Shown here: positions 56,886 to 64,000 of the stretch, piece by piece
Layout: every line of letters begins with the position of its first letter
Numbering within the stretch: position 1 is the stretch's first letter
NCBI GenBank assembly: GCA_950295325.1
Contig: OX485807.1
Location: 43,802,440 to 43,866,439 of the forward strand
Source: Polytrichum commune
Taxonomy: Eukaryota; Streptophyta; Polytrichopsida; Polytrichales; Polytrichaceae
Direction of reading: 5' to 3'
DNA: 64,000 bases
The notes under the pieces: model-generated
Seen by the model: the letters and a program-made list of their open reading frames with translations, nothing else
The model's database searches: none
What the model was told of the DNA's origin: nothing
Program-made: the position numbers and the translations under genes

Positions 56886-59800
56886 AATTATGCAGGAGCA
56901 ATACTACCATAAGCTTTGAAATGCGAACCGATTGCGAGATTTCTTAAGCATCTGCCAGAGTCATGAAGATCCATAGGTTTATTGCAGAGTGCAAACTTCA
57001 GACTGCCACAGGCAACGAGCATCCACACAAACGGCAACACAGATTCTTCTCGAAGCCTATCCTTAACTTTCCCTGGAATCCTGCCCTCAAAAGAGATTCG
57101 ATCAGGCCCACAATCTGGAGGTTGTAAGATTCGCAGACTGGGAAGATGCCTAAAGTTTAGATTCGATTCGATTCTTAGCCCAGCTTTCTTGTATCGCGAC
57201 GCCAAGAATTCACATGCCCCTCCGTCACTTTGAGGTCATTTGCAAACCACATTCAAGCCAGCATCAGATACCTGCCATAGTTGTGGGGAACATCATTTTT
57301 TCTGTTTTGTATCTCTTTTGTCAGAATCATCACGAGTTCTTGAATTACTTCCACCGCTTCCTTGGGTTGTTCAGTCGATCCTTCTGTAAATTGAAGAATT
57401 TACATTTTGGATCATAGTGAATCCCACACATAAATATTCCGGACCCAGCTTTTTCGCTTTACCGTGCCTCTTTTAAAAAAAGTTATCTCCTATTTTGGCT
57501 CTCTTTTGGCTCCGTTTGAGTCGCATTCTTCTGCATTCAGAAACTCCAATACCTCAAACTCTGAAGGAAATTTCAAGGAGTTTGTAACACTTCACCACAT
57601 CAATTACGTAAATCTCTTTAGGATACTGTCACTCTTCAAGGTGACAGGAAGGGTGGGCTATGGTCAATCAAATTGAATGTTCTTTGAATTATCAATCTGT
57701 TGTCAAACAATCTCGAACTGAGGTAAGTATAGTATGTATACTAACAATCAGATTGTCATGCTTGTTCAATATTCAAAATGACATCTGCACTGTGACCTCG
57801 CACCTGCATCTCGGAATTAACAGTCCTCCGGCTAGAATCACCATGATTCGAAATAATTTGAAGGCTGAATCGCGTTTGATGCTAAGTTAATCCGGTACCC
57901 AATATTCCTCGAGATCATCAAGACGTTAGATTTCTTGCAAGCAGTTATGAAAGCTCGGAGTAAAGACACCTGGGCGGTTGACGAGGCCCACATTGATTGA
58001 AAATCCAATATCCGTGGGCATCCCACAATCAAAGTATTGCATATTGCACTTGACACGAGCCACTCATGAGCAAGTTTAAGGACGATTCCTTCATTATTCG
58101 AACATCTCATCATCTTTGCAGCTTCCTACGTGACAAGATTACACTAAATATACCAATTAGTGAGTGTGGGAAATTAGTCAAGGTGATACTAAATTCCTTT
58201 ACACTATGATTAGTGCCACCAAAAGATCTTAGATTTAAGACTAGGAAGCATAGTTCATCTCAGCATTTGGCACTATTCACCTAAAATACCAACCCTTGGC
58301 ATAAAAGTATTGGCACTTGACATGAAAACACTGGAACTTGGCACTAATTACTAAATGTATTGGCACTTGTTATAATTCATTAACAAGCATGTGCTGTGCA
58401 CTAATCACAAGTACGCATTATGTTTTTTGAAATCTATGGATATGAGCATAGAATTTATGTAGTCATGAATTTAGTGTCACTCAATAGCAACTTTAGCCCT
58501 TGATAACTTTGAGATTTGACTAGATTGTGAGTGTGACTTGAATTAGTACCACCCTCACTAATTGGTATATTTAGTGTAGGTAGTTAATGCCCTTTCTTCA
58601 TGCGACTTTGGCCCTACAACCTTCAACCCTAAGCAGGTGAATGCTCTACTTTGCTTTGCATGGAGCAGGAGCTGAGCAACTAGGGGAAATAGTCATCATC
58701 ATCATCAAATGATGTGTATGTTCTCTGAAATGCCATTACAATCAAGTTCCCCGTACATCGATGATCACAGCACACGATGAATTCATGTTAACCACGAGTC
58801 ACGCAAAGTGCCGTTAGTTGTAAAATTAGAGAATGGTGAGCTTCTAGACTTGGAAGTTCTTATCTTACGCATTTAGTGAGAAGTGTCATTCTCATATAAC
58901 AAGCGGAATATATATGACTTGATTTGAATGTTATGGCACGGCAACAGTCGTCTCCGTGGAACAATGATATGTAACAGCCCCCTAGCTCACAGTTGCAAAA
59001 TTGTGATACCTGTGTGCATAATAACTATACAAGAGATTTTGAGTCGATTAACCCTGATTGTACGATCGGCAAATTACTGCCTCTACTTACTGTCGGGAGA
59101 AAACTGATCATGATTGTGGGTTTTCACCTCAAAGCGGAAGGTAATATTAACATAAAACTCGACTCACGGTGATCAATCAATTGCATATATATCAAGTTCC
59201 AAAGCATCGGAATCAGATCCCATTTGATTTGCATCATATAACTACGCATACAATCTCTGTCGTGTCCAACATCCCGTGTTCTTTACCTGGGTATGAGTAT
59301 GTGATCACGTAACTGTATGTAAAAACTCTGAGGTAAGGAAACCTCATCAAACAATAAATCAGTGAACCGGATGTCTCATCATTTACAAGGCGAACAGTTG
59401 CTACATTTATAAGAGTTCAAATTGACATTCTCAATGCCTGCGGCCAAATACTTCTTGCAAAGGTTGCAGCAGCAGCATGGTAATTAATAACTTCTTTTTA
59501 TCACATCGGCAATGATCGATCATCATCATGATCAGCACTGTGACTACTGCTGCCTATGCTCATGAAGTATTTCGTCTTGCATCATCACAACACATGTACC
59601 CCTACTGCTACGGTTATAAGCTGGTGAGTGCAGTGGTCAATTACCGTAACCCTGTATGAATGTCTTAACTGGTGGATCACTTTGCACCGTGATGATCACT
59701 AGAAGAAATCCAAGTGTAACCTAGTACTAATTAATTAATTACCTCAACTCGATCGTCAACCCCACAATCCAGGGGTTTGGTGCCTGGGAAATTAGGTATT

Positions 59801-60123
59801 TATCATGACTTCAGAGCCTGCGTGACACTGATCGATCTTCTAAGTAAGAAGGAGGAGGCAGAATTAGCTGCAGCTCTATCTATCTGTAACCACTAGTAGT
59901 ACAATTAGGTCCAACTCTGGTCGACATCTAGGTAGCAGCTGCATGCTCGGAAAAAAGAGCAAATTATGCTGCTACAAATTAATGAGCCTCTGATCAAACA
60001 TACTGTCAATATCCGAAACATAATGCATGTCTGTCTGTCATCAAGCCGACGAACATAATCATCTTCATCATCATCAGCAAGACCTGCTTAATTAATTTGC
60101 AAACAATTATATATTATTAATTC
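56886..60123. other. Intergenic between dioxygenase and NPF transporter
   Basis: Holds the promoter and leader of the dioxygenase (just right of 56885) and the 3' end of the transporter (just left of 60124). A 439-bp inverted-repeat element lies at 58140-58578. The minus-strand open frame 57205-56888 stops just before the dioxygenase ATG and has no recognisable domain; I take it as leader sequence. Confidence 0.5.
58140..58578. repeat. MITE-like element with 25-bp terminal inverted repeats
   Basis: The left end TACACTAAATATACCAATTA continues into GTGAGTG; the right end CACTAATTGGTATATTTAGT continues into GTA. The terminal repeats match almost perfectly over about 24 bases. The inside is AT-rich, with repeated CTTGGCA/TTGGCACTT words and no coding capacity. 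Possibly TA-flanked; superfamily not assigned. Confidence 0.75.
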
Positions 60124-63100
60124 CTACAGAAGCTCTTTGTAGCCTAGTGGTGAGACGGCATTGGAGACAGGGAGGAGGCAGTGGGGCTGCAAAGCTCCAC
60201 TGGATGAATCTGAGCAAGGGGATTCCGGCGGCCTTCTGCTACCATCGACCGGCTTTGTGCTTCCCTTGTAAGTATACATGTGGGCAAAAATGATGAAAGC
60301 GAAGAGGTTGACGAAACTGAGACCTGCAAGGAGCCAGTAGAAGTAGTCCATGTGGCTTTGATTCAGGTCGTTACCAATCCAGCCGCCGTTGGCATTGTAG
60401 GTGATCTTGGTCACAATGGACACCAACAGGCTGCTTAGGAAACTGCCAACGGCCACAGTGCTGAGGTAAAGCGCATTACCCAAGCTACGCATGGAATCTG
60501 GTGCCTGGTCCAGGAAAAACTCCATCTGCCCCACCGAGAGAAACACCTCACAAACCCCTGTCAACATGTACTGAGGTAGAAGCCAGAAGATTGACATGGG
60601 TAGAGTGGTGCCCCCGGGAACATCAAGAGAGTGTGCGAGGTTAAGCCTCCGCATCTCCACCAGAGCGGCGACGGTGATGGAGATTGTGGAAATTACTTGT
60701 CCAACTCCAATCCTCTGTAACATGGTTAACCCTCGCTCGTCTCCGGTGATTCGGCGGGCGAATGGCACGAAAAACTTATCATACAAGGGTAAGAAGATGC
60801 AGATCGTCAGGGTGACGAACAGAGGCATGGAGGCTGCGGGGATCTGGAAGTGGGATCCCAGTTGTTTGTTCAATGTTGTGCCCTGGTTCAGAAACAGAGT
60901 GCCAACTTGGGCAAACACTGCAGAGAACATCAAGTTGGTCACCCAGATGGGAAGCATCCGCACCAGCAATTTCACCTCCTCGACTTGCGTCACGGTGCAC
61001 AGCCTCCAGGGGTTAGGTTTAATCACTTCGTCGAATCGGAACACTCGGTCATGCTCCACCGTCGGTAAGGCGGCTTTATCCAGAAACCTGCAAATTTCAC
61101 AAGTGAGTTATTGAGCTCAAGCATGTCAACCACATGATAGTGTCGATTATATGTAATCGACAAAAATTCACCAACCTGTGCACGTGTCTCGAAATTCAAT
61201 CGATCCCTTTCCTAATTTGTTGGAGGTTATGTCCCTAAAACAGTTGCCGTAATCTCCACATGCTTTGTCGTGGTTTAGAGATTTCCGCAGACACAATTGC
61301 AACCGAGAGTGGCGCCATGGCCAACAGCTTCATAATTGGACACCCAGGTTTTTTGAGACACGACGTGGCGTTTGTTTACAAGAATGTATGACAGTTAGCT
61401 TTCTAAAGGACTTTTCATGGTTCGACATAATTTCCTGCGGATATGTCATCCTATACCGTAACGTCCGACCGTTAAGCAACTCATTAGCCCTATTGAACTG
61501 GATTAATTAGGAGACTCACCGGAGGCCTGGAGAATGTGGAATCAATTTCCCGGCACCCTGATTCAGAGCTTCCTTGTCATCGAGCTCATGGAGGAGCTCG
61601 ACATTGGAAGGGACGGAGGCCCTCCAATTACAAGCAGCCGAGACGATGACTTGCGCAACGCGGGTGAAAGGGCTTCCCGAACGCATGATGTGCGTTCGGA
61701 ACATGGGTGTTCCGATGAAATAAGCCATAGTGGCAAGGCCCGAAATGGCAGTTGGAATACCGTAACCCCATGACCAACCTATGGTGTCCTGTACATACAC
61801 TAATATGCTCACGGAGAGCATGGTGCCGAAGCTGATACTCACAAACCACCAATTCGGAAATGACATCTTGCGCTTCGCCTCCACAGGGTCGCTCTCATCG
61901 AATTGATCCCCTGCGAATGCACTCACACATGACTTGATCCCTCCAGCTCCCATGGCCATCATGTACAATGCGAAATAGAAAAAGCCAATTTGTAATTTGG
62001 TCGCCGGTGGACATAACTTGTTCATATCTCCTGGGCTCCTCTGACAGTCTGGCGGCTTCAGTGATGGCAAGGTTACCGACATTGTTACAAAGATCAGTGC
62101 CTGCAGATCCCACAACCCATGCCGAATTACGTAACATGCAGAGTGGACGAGATTTGACATTGCAGCACCCTGTTTGGCTGGAATGAAATTTAAGCAGTAT
62201 GCTCCAGAGATCGATGGACGTTAACGCGGTATTTTCGTTTATAGTTGATGAAACAAGAACCATGCTTACCAGGAAATACCCGCAAGAAAATGTGGCGAGA
62301 GTCAAGTAGCGTCCCAAATAAGCATCTGCAATGAAGGCTCCAATAAGAGGAGTCATGAACGTTGTGCCGGACCAGTTGTTGACATTTCTGGCAGACACCG
62401 ATATATCCTCTCGAAGCACGGTGGTAAGATAGATGACTAAATTGGACGATATGGCATAGAATGCAACCCTCTCACTCACTTCGCATCCTGCATCATCACA
62501 ATTACAAATCGCAGCGTAGCAAAAATGTCAGAGGCTTATGCTGTAGGTTAGATAACCTACAGATAGAGTCATCATGGTCACATCGATCTTCGGAGCCAGG
62601 GCTTTTTCCTAAGCTACGTACCCAATTTTTGCTTCTGTAGGCTAAGAGTAACATGCTTTCTTGGCTGAGCACTAGTACTGATTCCTTTGGAGCGACTGTG
62701 ATCAACCACGTTGCAATTTCTGATTGATCAGGCATGGGGGATTATAGCGGCTCAAATTTTGGTACTATTCTGCACTGTGATGGGACATGAAATTTTCTGA
62801 AAGTATAGATGATAGATCGGATAGTATTAGATTACTGGTTCTGATGAGCTTTTGCACACACTCTCTATATTTCTAGCCGAAGTTGCATGATCATGAGAAA
62901 TTGGGTGAACAGTAGACCAAATTACCAAATATCAACCAGCATGCCTTCCAATTCCCTGTTCTACTCTTAATGGAAGGCCGTCCACGAATGTCTACAGCGC
63001 CATCAGCTACCACATCCTGAATCTCATCCGCCGCTTGCAGATTCCCGTCTGCATGACTCATCTCCGAGTCGCCCGGCGTCTGATTGTATGACACCGCAAT

Positions 63101-63172
63101 GGCATTCAGCTCCTTGAGCATCTCCAGTTCTCCACTGTCGCCGCCGTTGTCCAGCTCCTCCAGCGGCGCCAT
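60124..63172 (-). CDS. NPF (NRT1/PTR family) proton-coupled transporter, 4 exons
   Basis: A membrane transporter of the major facilitator superfamily; NPF members carry nitrate, peptides, hormones or other metabolites with protons, and the substrate cannot be told from sequence. Exons in transcript order: 63172-62926, 62487-62270, 62100-61520, 61087-60124; 669 residues, all phases agree. Landmarks: the GNWKACWLIFG entry to TM1; the proton-coupling ExxER motif EVSER (about residues 85-89); NNWSGTTFMTPLIGAFIADA; TLPSLKPPDC; the FFYFALYMMAMGAGGIKSCV helix; FGADQF-type AFAGDQFDE; SFPNWWF; SWGYGIP; the FLDKAAL motif after the central loop; and MEFFLDQAPDSMRSLGNALY. About 12 hydrophobic segments are visible. 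The N-terminus is long (about 75 residues) and acidic before TM1. ATG 63172 is in a strong context (ATCATGG); further upstream the frame offers no ATG. The protein looks intact. Confidence 0.93.
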
Positions 63173-64000
63173 GATATTCGCCGCGGGTAAAAACTGTTTT
63201 GCCTGTTCCGCCGAACCATGACCACCCACCCACTATCAGGCAGATCTACTAAATTAAATCTCATCAACTTCAACGTGATCATGAAGACTGTCAGACCATT
63301 CTCAAGCCCCGCAGTAATAATAATTCCTTCCGGCAGGCTATCTACAGTAGTATTGTCCCGTTCCTCTCCCCGCAGATGATCAGAGACTTGATGATGAAAC
63401 CATCATGATCACCATCAGCATCTTAACCATCTCCCAGAACAAGAAAACCTCATTGGATCGATCATGATCACATCACATCACAAATGCATGCCCACAGTAA
63501 TATCCTCACGCCCATAACCCGTCACCTTCTTGGGTTTCTTCTGATGACATACACCATACATGAGACTACCTCCTTCTCCTCCTCCTGCAACCATATGCAT
63601 CAAAGCCACAAAAACCCACAACCTGAACAACTTAAACGACGACGACGACGGTCATAATACACCTATGCCTACACATTATTGACACATGCAAATTGAACCT
63701 CATTCCACAATGTCATGCACAGACATGGAGAGAGACCTGGCAATTAGCGCAGAAGCGCTGCAGCGGCTGCTGCTACTGCTGATAGCTGTGACGCAGATAG
63801 ATGATAACAACAGCGGCCTGCAATAGTACTATAAATCCTCTGAGCCCACTGCCCTGCCACCGGTCCTCCTCCCCCGGGTGACCCGCCGGGTAGCTAGTCA
63901 CCTTGGCCGTTCCGAGAGCACAACCGGCCGGCTAGCAGCCGTTACTGGTTCTGGCTGCAGGCCCCCATCCAAGGCTGCTGCTCCTCCTCCTCCTCTAGTA
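63173..64000. other. Leader and promoter side of the NPF gene
   Basis: Upstream of the minus-strand NPF ATG. The first hundred or so bases are probably 5' UTR. The far end (63720-64000) is GC-richer, with CTG/CTC-type simple repeats. ATTTATAGTA on the minus strand near 63825-63835 could be TATA-like. No gene was recognised before the window ends. Confidence 0.4.

Noticed and set aside
56888-57205. 105-codon minus-strand frame immediately before the dioxygenase ATG
   Set aside because: No domain, and its position just upstream of the dioxygenase start makes it more likely leader sequence or chance.
60596-61114. 172-codon plus-strand frame
   Set aside because: Exact antisense of the last exon of the NPF gene, which is strongly supported by family motifs.
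63173-63233. Upstream extension of the NPF reading frame to 63229 or 63233
   Set aside because: The frame upstream of 63172 offers GTG but no ATG, whereas ATG 63172 has a strong start context.
1-64000. CRISPR arrays, bacterial operons, tRNA or rRNA genes
   Set aside because: None seen. The tandem repeats here lack the regular spacer structure of CRISPR, and the genes are intron-rich plant genes.

Overview
This is nuclear DNA of a land plant. The genes are split by many GT-AG introns and separated by AT-rich, transposon-littered DNA. They include a GH37 trehalase, Elongator subunit 2, a plant-type 2-oxoglutarate dioxygenase and an NRT1/PTR (NPF) transporter, a combination typical of plants. 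Gene spacing (about 10 kb per gene), long introns and two large unrecognised genes would fit a seed-free plant (bryophyte or lycophyte), but the species cannot be fixed from this window.

Layout. 1-5590: no gene; small inverted-repeat elements and a dispersed repeat family. 5591-11225: one decayed Ty3/gypsy-type LTR retrotransposon with both LTRs, a tRNA-Met-type primer binding site and a matching 5-bp target duplication GGTAT; its pol gene is largely deleted. 11226-14618: intergenic, with two 98-bp GC-rich copies in inverted orientation and a degenerate tandem repeat. 14619-21023 (+): trehalase, 13 exons. 21024-25321: two copies of a 225-bp MITE and a dead Tc1-type (DD34E) transposase gene. 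25322-31017 (-): unrecognised 743-aa protein with a coiled-coil C-terminus, 9 exons whose phases all agree. 34519-40931 (-): unrecognised 1,580-aa Cys/Ser/Pro-rich protein, mostly one 4.3-kb exon, with a 30-residue tandem repeat and recurring CxxCxCH motifs. 43314-51065 (+): ELP2, 11 exons, with a foldback transposon family repeatedly inserted in its introns. 52184-56885 (-): 2-oxoglutarate/Fe(II) dioxygenase, 3 exons. 60124-63172 (-): NPF transporter, 4 exons.

The recognised genes look like unrelated housekeeping or metabolic loci and not one system: trehalose hydrolysis, tRNA wobble-uridine modification/transcription elongation (Elongator), a small-molecule oxidase and a proton-coupled transporter. 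The best candidate for something undescribed is the head-to-tail pair on the minus strand at 25.3-40.9 kb. All exon models were made by eye from reading frames, splice consensus and phase; none is backed by transcript data.
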